Assembly: GCA_022885665.1 (NCBI GenBank) | Contig: JAGQDJ010000013.1 | Coordinates: forward strand, 155,924 to 219,923 | Length of the DNA: 64,000 bases | DNA from: Triops longicaudatus | Taxonomy: Eukaryota > Arthropoda > Branchiopoda > Notostraca > Triopsidae | Direction: 5' to 3' | Shown: piece after piece, positions 47,976 to 59,106 of the stretch | Layout of the letters: every line of letters starts with the position of its first letter | How positions within the stretch are numbered: position 1 is the stretch's first letter | Made by a program: the position numbers and the translations under genes | The notes under the pieces: model-generated | What the model was told of the DNA's origin: nothing | What the model saw: only the letters and a program-made list of their open reading frames with translations | Databases searched by the model: none

Positions 47976-50482
47976 ATGTGTTCGAGTCAGGAAGTTATAC
48001 CCGATTTAAAATCCAAAGACACATTAACCCAGAGGTCAAAATTTCAAAAACTTTTTCTTAAACACTTTTATATCATAATTCTTCATTTAGATCTAAACTT
48101 TCATGCTTGAGATGCCAAGGAGATCATGTAAACGTGCTGCTTCGTGGTTCAGATACGTATTGCCAGTCAGTGAATTGACATTATGTATCCCGAAAAAATA
48201 TCTAAACTCACGTTCTTATAGGCCTTGCTTTGTTCAAGATGCGTATCATAGATTCAGATCCACCATCGGGAAAGCTAGGGCTGTCAAACCGGGCGACACA
48301 ATCCTGTTGGCTTATTCTGGTGGTCCGACCAGTGGAAGTATGCTCGCCATGGTCAAAGAAAGCATGAAAGACAATATACAGCACCGGAAGCTCATGATTT
48401 CTCCCAAAGTTCTGTACATAGATGGTAAATTGATTTTAAGGCTACTGGAGCACCAAGGCTCTTTAGCCCATAAGAGGCGGCTCATAGTACGGAAAACTCG
48501 GTCATAACTCAAAAATTAATACAGTAAAATCTCTCTATAGTATGTACACCCATCAGAACGAAAAATTGTCTATTGTGTTTACACCCATTTGGACGAAAAA
48601 CTGGCTATTGTGTACAAGTCCACACATCCAGTCGAAATGAAATGCATCTATTTCAGTATTGGCGATTACGTTCAATTGATTATAAGGGACAAATTTCATA
48701 CTTTTTGGGTGCATATTATACCGAGGTTTTAATATAGTCGGATTGTAATTCTGTTTTCTTTAAAAATTCGCTTAAAAATAATTTAAAACACTTCGAATCC
48801 CGGTTTTTAAAATTATATGTCCGGAAAAAAACTATGTTAAAAATTTAGTAGAATTTTGGAAATTGATAAAGCACTATTTAGGAAAAACTTGAACTTTAAT
48901 TAATTCTCTTTTTCATTACCGTCAGAAGTTATTTTGAAGTATCGAATGAATTTCGTGATACGGCTGTAGTGGTCTCTTGTGTTATTTGCTCGTTGGTGCC
49001 TTCTGTGCACTGCAACATTAACTAGAATCTTTTGTGCCCACATTCTAACATTTAATTTTTCAGAGGGTATTTTATTTGATTGCTGCCCCGAGGATCGCTC
49101 AAAATTAACCAGAGATTTGGCAACGTACGTTTCTAGCCTCAGCTTTGAATTTTTCGCCGTCGGTTTGGAATTCAGTCTTACATCCGATGCCGACTTTCCT
49201 GTGTTAAGACCGTATAGCGACGGAGGAGATGGTTTAATGACGTCAGTGACCTTGGAAGCCGAACTGAAACAATTATTCTCCGTCACTAGTACTTTAACTT
49301 CTAAAGAAGAACTACTGGTTCGCTTGAGGTAATTGTTAATCTATGTGTGATCTCTCAAATGTTGTTACACACGATTAATGTCTCTTTTTCTATTTGTTAG
49401 AAATAAAGTTCTTACACAAGCCGCCCACAAACTCGGTATCTCAAAAGCGTTTGTTTCGTCTACCGGATCCCGCTTAGCTGCTCAGCTGTTAATTTCTGTT
49501 TCCCAAGGTAGAGGTGGACAAATACCACAGGAGATGGTAAAAATTAATTAATAAAAAGGAATAAGTTCAGTTGAGAAATGTTTTCCCCATTGAAGGGATT
49601 CTCGGACGAGCGTAATAGTCATGTTCGTATTCTTCGCCCACTCCGAGAATTCACAGATCGTGAAATCGGCTATTTTTCTCATTTCTTATCAATCCCGTCG
49701 TTCGTCTTTTCAACTCTGACGACCAAGGTACGCATTTTCTATCCTAGAGACACATATCGTCCTCTATAGCGTGTAACGAGAATGAGCGTGTAATTAGGCC
49801 CCATCGAATGCAACTATTGCGAAGCAAATTGAAGGTTTCGTAGCCACCTTGGAGCATAATTTTCCTTCTACAACGTACACCTTGTTTCGAACAGGAGACA
49901 AAATCGCTGGCCACAAAGGGAGAGGGAAAGAAGCTCAAGATTTCTGCTTGTTGTGTCACGTAACGTTCCTTTTCTTAATCTGTTTCAACAACACATTAAC
50001 TAATTATTTACGACATGTTGCGACCCCAGTCCACATTAGAAGCTTGCGAAAGTTCGTGTTCAGCCCAACAAGCACGTCTATTTTCGCAGATTGTGTCCGC
50101 ACTCGGACCAGAAAGACTACGTGCGCAAGAAACCGAGTTTTTACAGATGAATGACAAGCAGTTGCGAGAACATTTGTACGCCATGCAAGCACTGCCTTCT
50201 GCCAACTCAGGCTGCGGCTCTTCTAGCTGCTCCAGTAGGACCACGAAAAATTCCGAATGGAAAAAGTATCTTTGTTATGCTTGCAAGATAACAATGGAGG
50301 ATGTGGTAAGCAACATTATAGGTTAATTTAGTGCTAATAAGCTGACAAACCTCTCATTTTCTCTTCTTTCGCTTTTCTTGCAGAAGGAAGTGCCAGCATT
50401 CTTGTTAAGTACAGCCCAAGACGCGTTAGAACACGAAAGACGAGAGCGCATGCGTGAGCAGATCGAAAACTTTTTGTTATAA
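47976..50482 (+). CDS. CTU2: Cytoplasmic tRNA 2-thiolation protein 2 (CTU2/NCS2)
   Basis: Nine exons (47976-48034, 48091-48156, 48222-48424, 49064-49328, 49401-49536, 49596-49727, 49798-49959, 50030-50305, 50384-50482) encode 465 residues. CTU2 partners CTU1 in thiolating U34 of tRNA-Lys(UUU), Glu(UUC) and Gln(UUG). The first two exons were recovered by phase and homology: MCSSQEVIP, then a Cys pair CLRC, then PCF. The PP-loop-like LLAYSGGPTSGSML, HRFRSTIGK, LTSKEELLVRLR, VSSTGSRLAAQLL, GFSDERNSHVRILRPLREFTDREIGYF and TYTLFRTGDKI follow in family order. C-terminal Cys pairs (CLLC and CYAC) probably bind zinc. The first donor (GTCAAA) is weak, so exon 1 is the least certain. The 639-base intron 3 holds a MITE. 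The 3' end is tail-to-tail with mind bomb, 47 bases between stop codons, with AATAAA at 50522-50527 and 50532-50537. Confidence 0.92.
48522..48734. mobile_element. Pogo/Tc1-mariner-like MITE in CTU2 intron 3
   Basis: The left end CAGTAAAATCTCTCTATAG and the right end TATACCGAGGTTTTAATA are imperfect inverse copies over about 23 bases. TA precedes the left end. Ends of the type CAGTnnAACCTC...TATA are common in pogo/Tigger-like elements. A unit containing ACACCCAT...GACGAAAAA...CTATTGTGT is repeated in its left half. The element is degraded and its right boundary approximate. Confidence 0.5.
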
Positions 50483-50529
50483 CAAGTGCAAAGCAAAAAA
50501 TGTAAAGAATTACTACACGCAAATAAATT

Positions 50530-52179
50530 TCAATAAAGGAGAATTCGTTTCTCAACGGGTTTGCGACAAATAGGACACTCGGACATCCGATCGCCGCACA
50601 TCTGACACGTGCCATGGCCACACAGAAAAATCATATTCTTCAAACGATCCAAGCAAACGGGACACATCGTCTGTAGACATCCGAAAGATGAAAATTGAAT
50701 TAACTATATTTTTAAAAAACACAAATCCACTTACCTGTTCTTTGATGTCCTGCAACTGCTGCTGCAGTTTCTGCAAGTCCGGATCGTTCGTATCCCGACA
50801 TCCATTATTCATCAAGGGTTGAATAGACTCAACATGAGGTCCAATGGCACCGCCCACTGCCATAGGTGACACTTCTATCGTGTGTTCACGTAAAAGATTC
50901 CGGATTAGCATTAATCAAATGCTCACGTACTACAGGATATTACCATTACCACCGCAGCAAACTACGAAAGGAACGATCTTGTCTATCTGGGATCGACACT
51001 GGACACATTTCTTCATTAATGCTGCGCAACCTTCACAAGCGCACATGTGACCGCAAGGACGGAACAACACCGAAGCTTTCTTATCAGAACAGACGACACA
51101 TTCTTCAATCTGGGTTTAAAAGAAAATAAATAAGTGAAATGTATGAAAACGAATTTTAAAGAAAGCTTGGCGATCGTATTAATGGCAGAAAATTCAAACC
51201 TTCGTTCTCGTCTGGACAACTTCTTTGCATATGAGGCATTTCTTGACGCGCGGAGTGCAGACCAGACAACATGCCACATGTCCACAAGGTCCAAACAATG
51301 TATCTCTCTTCAAATCAGAGCAAACCATGCATTCTTCAATGGTTTCGTAATCACCAGCATCAGGGAGCGACGACGCACCTTTAGGTTCACCAGGCCTATG
51401 CGTATCAATCGAGTTAGAGCAGTCATTTCTCAGTGACAAAACAAAAAAGACTTCAAACCTCAAATTTTACTTACGTCGCTTTGTCTTTATGGCACTTGGC
51501 CAAGGCGCGGCATAGATTCGGATCTGGACAAAGATCCAAAGGCGTCAAGCCTTTTTTATTTTTCAGCGTTAAGTCGGCCGCATTAGCCGCCAGAAATAAA
51601 GCGATCGAAGCGGAAGATTTTTTGTTGGCACCTTGAGTTCCTAAGCCCATCAACAGCTAAACAGTAGTAAATGCAGCATTAGTTCAATATAGGTCTGTCT
51701 TTTATGATGACGGATTGTGAAATTTACTGAATAATTATGTCCATTGCTGCCAGTACTAACTTTACTGCTTCCTTCTTGCATATCTTGTAGCTGCCGAAGT
51801 TGGGACAGCGTATGATGTCTCAAGGCTTCGTGTAAAGGCGTGTCTCCATCTTTGTCGGGCAAGTTTAAGTTGCAGCCTTCCCTGACCAACAACTGCGAAT
51901 TCAATGAGGGCAGGTTAAAATTCTGACTAGACCGTAGATGTTCGAAGAATGGTGGTTACCCGCACTATCTGCGTATGCTGCCGTTCAACTGCCAGATGCA
52001 ACGCTGTTTGCAAGTTGACGTTCTGGAGATCTGTGCGTGCTTTACCTTGCCGCACCAGCAATTCCGCCACTTCGACATGATTGTTCAACGCCGCCAAATG
52101 CAAAGCTGTGTACCCATCGTCTTTCTTCTCGTCCACAATCCAAGGACGGGGTAACTTGGAGAGCAAAATACGCATAGCA
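50530..52179 (-). CDS. MIB1: Mind bomb E3 ubiquitin ligase (MIB1 type), C-terminal part only
   Basis: Seven exons on the minus strand (52179-51960, 51892-51728, 51656-51475, 51428-51200, 51109-50944, 50874-50735, 50670-50530) encode the last 413 residues or so; human MIB1 has 1006. Mind bomb ubiquitinates Delta/Serrate ligands so that they are endocytosed and Notch is activated. Seen are the last ankyrin repeats (DDGYTALHLAALNNHVEVAE, LQTALHLAVERQH, DGDTPLHEALRHH, KGLTPLDLCPDPNL) and three C-terminal RING fingers: ECMVCSDLKRDTLFGPCGH, ECVVCSDKKASVLFRPCGH and CPVCLDRLKNMIFLCGHGTC, the last followed by MSECPICRKPVEKRILLY and the stop. The coiled segment LQKLQQQLQDIKEQ lies between RING 2 and 3. 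The 5' border is a splice acceptor (T completing a codon before GCT ATG), so exons for the MIB/ZZ domains and first ankyrin repeats must lie upstream; none was found up to 64000. One intron is only 46 bases. Confidence 0.95.
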
Positions 52180-55100
52180 CTACAACAACGAAAATAAAAA
52201 CAAATACGTTTTATAACTTGTTTCGGGACTGGTAAATAAGCTCGTACACCGGTACGCTAAGATTTACACCTTCCGCTCTTTTGTTTGCCAAGCAACAGTG
52301 AATGTCATGTATCATATCTAAGGCCGTATCGAAGATTTCGATTTCGGGGAGGGGGAGAACTCGAGGGTTCAGGGGGTTAATATGGCCTTGATCATGTCTA
52401 ATAAAACATTACATATGCCACAAAACGCTCCGCAAAAAATCGTGACCTGATCTGAGCAGACAGATTCAAAAGACACGGTTTCGCGCTTTAGGTTTTCGTC
52501 GGAGAAGGTTCGAGCATTTCACGCCAAAAAGCGACTACAACGCTGGGTGACGCGAAGGCAAGCTAATACAAAACACAATACATTTCGCGTTCGTCTGACG
52601 AACGACAGCAAGATGTAAGAGTAACACATAGAGGGCTTGCATGGCCAATGGAATATCGGATCTTGACAGGTAGTTTGTGTATTGTTAAAAGACCGTTGAC
52701 TCGTGTTGGAATAGGTTAAATTACAGCGTTGCCACGTAGAAAGAAAGAATATATGTATTATAAGACGTAATACTGGACATAGCTGATTAATAAGGAACAC
52801 AGCAAGTTACATCGTGTTTGCCTAAAAAGCAGTCGTCAATATTAAAGACGCAGAATAGGTCTTCAAAGGGCAGACTACTGAGCGAAGTTCAACTTTTGCT
52901 TGATCTAGCAGAAAACAGTCAATGTAAGAAGTCACGGCCTAATATTTTCAAGATTCCACGCGCACTTTAAGTGGTCATATCCGTGTTATTCAAATTTTGA
53001 CCTCTGTCCGACTTTTGACGCTTTTTCTGCCTAGAATACGGATGTACAGGAGGGACATGACCTCACAAATTCCTGACATTAAAGTACCTACTCATCCATA
53101 CTGAGCACAGTATTTTAAATAAATATAATAGTGCTTAGTAAATTTTGTTAACGTTTTCCTTAAAGAACCTATTTCCAACATGTGGAAAAAGATGGGGAAT
53201 CCTTATTATTTGTTTATTTCCAACTAAATTGAAGTCGAAAATAGAACTCACATTAGGTAATTCTTTGCTCTACTGCCGTCGAAGTAAAAAATCTTGGGTC
53301 GGGTGCTTAAAGATTTAAGGAAAATTGACACGATTCTGACTTGGCTGTACAAGTTGCATACAAATAATATGAAACTTCGCCTTTGATTTCAATGTTGCCT
53401 GTGATGAATCCACGCGTTGCCATCTTTATACGGCAGAAGTAAAGAAAATACAAAGTTGTACGTCGTCAAATATAAAAAAAAAATATTTCGTTAAACCACT
53501 GAAAGTATTAGCGCAAACGGTTAATAAAAATTGTACCTGGAAAAATGTCTAACGCTTCTGAATTTATCTTGTATTTTGTAATGGCTAGGTGAACAGTAAA
53601 AAAATCTACACGCCTTCAAACAGCGGCAACTGTTTCTCCAACACATACACGAAATAATAATAACAAACAAGTAAATAAATAAAGTTTTCCAATAAAATAA
53701 TAGGCTTTCTTACATGGTCTAAATGTGCCTCTCAAACGCAACACTAAAACAAAAAAATAATATGTTTGCAATAGGTCCAAAGTTAACTACTTCTCTATAA
53801 TACGCCCCATCGCCATTTATCCTTCTCAAGCTTTTTTTTAACTAAACTTTTAAACCAAGTATCTGGAATACAAATGAACTAACTACTACTAAAATCTTAC
53901 AAAAAATGTGACCAATTAGGAAATAAACAACTAAATTATGTCACTGCACGGTGAGAGAAGGAGAAGGAGGGGGTATGGCTATTTATAAACGTGTAGCTGC
54001 TTCCATAAAGTTCACAATTACTGGCAAACCTTTTGAATGTGACAGCATTTCTTCTCAAAGTCTCTCAATTTTAGTCTTTCATACTTCTTTCATTAGAATA
54101 AAGCTCACTCAAACACGAGACAATAGAGGTTTTCAATTCTGAATTTTAATGTATTTTTATCGTCCAATGGAGACAATGGCCTTACTACAACTTATTTCCC
54201 GTGCGCTTGCTACTTTAAAAAAATATAGTCTGAAAAACCCTCCCCCTTTGAAACACTTTATACTCCACGGGCACCCTTACTGGGTAAGTCGACTCCCTCT
54301 TCTCCTCCTTCGTAGCAATTACCAAAATGATCAACTCATTTCGCCGCCTTTTCTAAATACAACTCTCTGTTTTTAAGCCCCTTGTAGATCACCAAATAAG
54401 GACCGAATGAAAGATTTTTGTTGCGTAAAAAAAACACCGTTCGTAAAACGTCCTCGGCGTCTCGAGCTTTGGCTCCAACCCTGACACCGCGCCACGAGCT
54501 TTGCCTGACATTTCTTGGCACCCGCCCGTAGAACTTGTCATCTCTTCTTCTTGTTTTCTTTTTTCCTCCCTGTCTGCTTATCTGCGTTATAGTGTGACAT
54601 AGACACACACATAACTACATTATTTGCGCCTGCTTGCGCCCCTGAGCTCGTTCGAAGGGGCCCACTGTGAACCCCGCGACCAGTGCGCCCATCAGCCCCC
54701 TCAAGTCAGAAGAACAAGGCCAGCAATCAGTACAAGCAGAGATCGTGCAAGCGGAGGTTATTAGACCATAAGCTGTTGATGGTAAAACGACCTTTTTCCA
54801 AGATCCTCGCGGGGGTAAAAACTATAAGACTGTCGTCCGTTACATCTGTCCCAACGACTCCTGTCCTTTTTTCTCTTCCACACTCCACCTTCCACCCCCC
54901 TAGACCAAGTTTTCCGTCTTAAAACTGGAGTAAACCATCGCAGCAAATTTTCGCCACTCTAGCTTCCTCCCTAGACCCTTTGCTTGGGGTCACCAAATGC
55001 GAGGACCCCCAGCAGCTGCCTACCACATGTGGTATCACCATTACAGAGCCCCCCTCATTCATTAGTACCAGATCTTGCTTGACTTTCCTGTTCCCCCAAA

Positions 55101-57315
55101 CCCCTATTGCCCTTCTCTCTGTATATATTGTACCTTCATATGATGGTCATCACAAGAAGATGAGAAAAGTTGACGGGTGTCAGCAACGGGCCACTACTTA
55201 ATGAAAAGTTGGACATCCAAACTAAAAATTAAAAGTGAGGAATGAAAAATATTCAGAATTTCAAGTCACCGATAATACGGGTTGGTCGGTTTTTCGATCT
55301 GGGGTAGGGAAACAGTTTAACAGGAAGAGAAAAGTTTCGAGGGTGTATGTTTTAAATGCCGAAGTTTAACGATGGTCTTTCTTCAGTGGAAAACCCGTTG
55401 TAAGGAAAATGTTTGTATTCTATAAGAAAATACAAATACACAGACAGCCGTCGGGGTATTTCCCTTTGGGTTTTGATAGCAATCCAGTTGCGTTTCGTTA
55501 AGCTTGACACAGACAGAAAGTCCTCTCGTTCTAAAACCCCCGTCACCCTTGTTTCGTCATGTAACAGTCAGATTACAAAGCTGGCTTGGCTGGCTTTCAA
55601 CTCTTCAAAGCAGTACGGTCTCTTACAAATTAAAATTATAGGTTACATTAAAAAAAATATGGTTAATAAATGAAAACAGAACTTCAAAATTACTCTCAAC
55701 AGGTTTACATAGGTTTCCATTTTGCACGTTTACTGAAATATGCGAGCGACAAAGAAGCGAAAACCTAAGATGAAAATAAACACACGTTACAATTTTTTTT
55801 TATTTCTTTCATCGGCGTGAGCGAAAAAAAATTTATAGAACTACGTTACAGTTTATAGAACTACGAATAAGGTACAATAGGAAATTCAACAAAAAGAACA
55901 TGTTTTCTGAGCTTGTTGATTCAACTAACTGTCTCTCTTAATTTTCCTTGAATCTTGCCTTGGAATGTAAATTAACTGTAGTGTTTGTAAATTAATATAA
56001 TTATAATTAGTAGTCTTCACAAATACATCAACGGTGCTTGTAGACAACAGATTTATGGTCCATATAGCAAATTTTTCATCTGAAAAGACTCTGTGGCCAA
56101 ATTACTGAGTTCCAAACCTTTTTTTTTTTATAGAAAAAGGAGATATTTGGTCGACAAAGTAATGTTCGTAAAACAGTAGCTACATTAAGCTGCGTTGCGC
56201 TCGGTGAGCAAGAAAGTTATCTCATCATTAATTTCGGGTAGAAAATACATTTTTGTCGAAATGAAACAAATAAAACGAAGCAGCTTCCATTATTTTTTTG
56301 CGACAGAATGACAAACTAACTAATTATTCATAGTAAAAAAGGACACGAAAATATGTGTACGTCTGGTAGTGTAACCGTTCATGGCTGTCTTAAATAGATA
56401 CCTCTCTGAGGAGAACTTCAATTGTTTCGACACTATCTTTTTTTCTCATTGCGACATACTTCGTGTTCAACACTCGCAGAGCTTATATTAAGTCAGACGC
56501 AACTTGTGAACTTGTCTCAAAATTACGTTCCGCTGGGCTCAAAAACGTGTCTAGAAATAGACTTTCTTTACAACGGGCTTTTTACTAACCGCGGTGCGCC
56601 TGTACTGTACTTGACTGTGAAAGTCTTGGCGACTATACAAGACGTGCCTTACGATTTCTTACATAGCGCTGACGCATTTATGATACATTGCCACAATACG
56701 AAAAATCCCGTAAAGATTGGACATTTATTCCAGGACTAAAAAAAAATATCCGCGTGTAATGCGTACCAAATGATAGCGACCTAACTGAATTGTGAAACGG
56801 CCTTTGGCGAGTGCTCAAGGGAACGGTCCTATAGTAACAATGAAAGTTCACAAAGCAGGAACATCTGAACGAAGCTCCATAAACTTCCCGTCTTGTCACA
56901 ACGTGAAAAATTAATAATAGTATTTTTAATTAAAACTGGGAATAAAAAGCATGGTCGTCTGCACACTACCCGTCGAACAGAATACCCTGATGTATGAGAT
57001 TAAAAGGTAAAGCTTCAATCGATCCTTAGTAACCGGATGTACGAGAATGTGTTATCAGTATTTTGTCTTAGCTCGGTACTTGGATGTAAAAGACACCATT
57101 GATTAGCATTCTGCAAACTCACACGAAGCATCAGCGTCTAAGAGATCGCATAACGCGCATTTTACCTATTTTCGCAAACCACCTGGATTTAAAAGACTAC
57201 GCAGACTACACTGATTAGCACCGTATCAATACTAAGGCACACCCCTTGATACGAAGTTGAGTGGTGGGTATTCTATCAATTCTGACCGAGCACGCGTATG
57301 TAAGAGATTATACAC

Positions 57316-57523
57316 CAGTGGTGCCCAACCTACGGCCCGCGGGCCATATCCGGCCCGCGAAGGTGCTTCATGTAGCCCGCTCATTTAAACCACTCATGTA
57401 TATCACTGCATAATTTCATTTTTAACGTCGGCATGATTCTGGCGAAGCCGGAACATTCAGGCCCGCGAGATTTTATATCATGTCGCGCGCGGCCCTCGGG
57501 TGAAAAAAGGTTGGGCACCACTG
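57316..57523. mobile_element. hAT MITE with perfect 8-bp target duplication
   Basis: Ends CAGTGGTGCCCAACCT and AGGTTGGGCACCACTG are inverse copies; perfect 8-bp direct repeats TTATACAC flank them (57308-57315 and 57524-57531). The subterminal GGCCCGCGGGCC and GCGCGCGGCCC boxes are typical of a widespread hAT group. The 208-bp element has no transposase. Confidence 0.92.
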
Positions 57524-57784
57524 TTATACACATTAGCATCTTATCAATTCTCGCGCAATTGTCGTTTTCAAGATAGGACATTACGCATTTAATCCGATTT
57601 TATCGAATACCCCGACTGAACGGATTCGTAAGCCAAAAGAACAAATGGAAAGTAAGGGATAATTCAAAGAACGCAAGAGCCTTTCTACCAGGAATTTTGT
57701 GTGTCTTACATTCGGGTCTGTTGTAATGCCATGACTGAAAGCCATACGCATCCCTTAAAGAACTTTAACGTGTGCAATCACTAA

Positions 57785-58036
57785 GAACTTTGTACTGCGG
57801 AGGTTCTAGCTCATGTTTGGCCCCCACAGTGGGTCCTGCCCGGAATTAATCAAGTAATTAGATCTGTGGCTGCCAAGATGACGATGAGTTTGGGAAGTGT
57901 CATACGAAACTGCCACTACTCAAGTAAGTACGAACACCAAACTCAAGAGTGCTCGATACCGAGTAGCGTGGCGCAAAAGAAGGAGACGAAGGATAAAGCC
58001 CCGGGGAAACAGAAAGAGGCCAGTGGCGTTTCTTAA
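57785..58036 (+). pseudogene. Possible retrotransposon gag remnant (weak)
   Basis: An 83-codon open frame without an initiating Met reads like the end of a Gypsy-type gag: a Cys-His-Tyr followed by a basic/polar stretch and a second Cys 13 positions on (CHYSSKYEHQTQEC), then a Lys-rich tail. The pattern resembles the single-knuckle gag ends of some Gypsy elements but lacks several of the usual residues. No protease or reverse transcriptase frame was recognised downstream. Confidence 0.2.
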
Positions 58037-59081
58037 TGATTCATTAAATCAACACGAAGGCACACACACGATAAGATCAGGCAAACTCAACCTTCGGAAA
58101 AAAGCACTGATGACTCCCCAAAGCTATGCAACTCGTCTGTAGCCAATTCGGACTAAAGACTTCAGCAAGTTATAAAATAGGGGATTGCACCCCTTACCCT
58201 CACCCCTATTTTTTAACAGGAGGAGATTTACAGACATTTTTCTCCAATTCTCACTCTTTACTGTCACTCTTCATGAAAAAACTGCTGAAGAATAGCTCAT
58301 CCATTTTCTCTTCCTTTTTCACCATTATTTCTCGTCTTCTTAACATTACCATCTTTATCAGCCTCCCATCTCCCATAAGATCAACTCTCACAATTATTAC
58401 GTTTCCTTTCTGCCTTCTTCCATCCTTTCTTCCATCAGTTAGTTGCATTCATCATATTATCTTTCATTTGAACATTGGCCATACCACGCCCAACGCCGCA
58501 CTTGCTTTATATCTCCATGAAAAACTCGACTTTATTCCTTCGCGTGCCAACTTATCACCCCGAAAGAGAACATACGTACACGTACGTCTCTTTTAACAGT
58601 GCTGCACACATCGACTTGCAACAGTGAAAAGTGCTTTACCACCGCCTTTTTCCTCCAGCATAACGCTGTATTTATCGTACTCTGTGTTCCCAGCATTAAC
58701 TGGAACTCAAAGACTGAAAAATGCTCGTATTTTCTACTTGGAACAAGAATAGTACGAAAATAGGGAACAGAAAGTCACTGGATCAGTGCCAGACTTGTAG
58801 TTTTACCCGTGATAAGACCCCCCCTTCCCCTCTCCGCGCAAAAAATCAGAGTTCCGAGCTCTCGAAAAAAAATCCTCCTATTTTTTTTCTTCTTTTAGGC
58901 TCCCAAAGCCGCCTAACCCTGTCCAACAAGAGACCTCAAGGCGGACGTCAAAGACTGTAGGAAAGGGAGATCCCGTAAATAGAAATATTTTTCACATTAA
59001 TCTCCGTAACAACCTCCCTACACCAACCCTCGAATCCCGAAAATAACTCTCTTCTAGGGGTTGGCACTCTCCGTATACCCA

Positions 59082-59106
59082 AACACACACAACACACACA
59101 CACACA
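59082..59106 (+). repeat. (CA)n microsatellite
   Basis: About 25 bases of alternating A and C with a single interruption (AA at its middle). A simple-sequence repeat with no further context. Confidence 0.85.
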
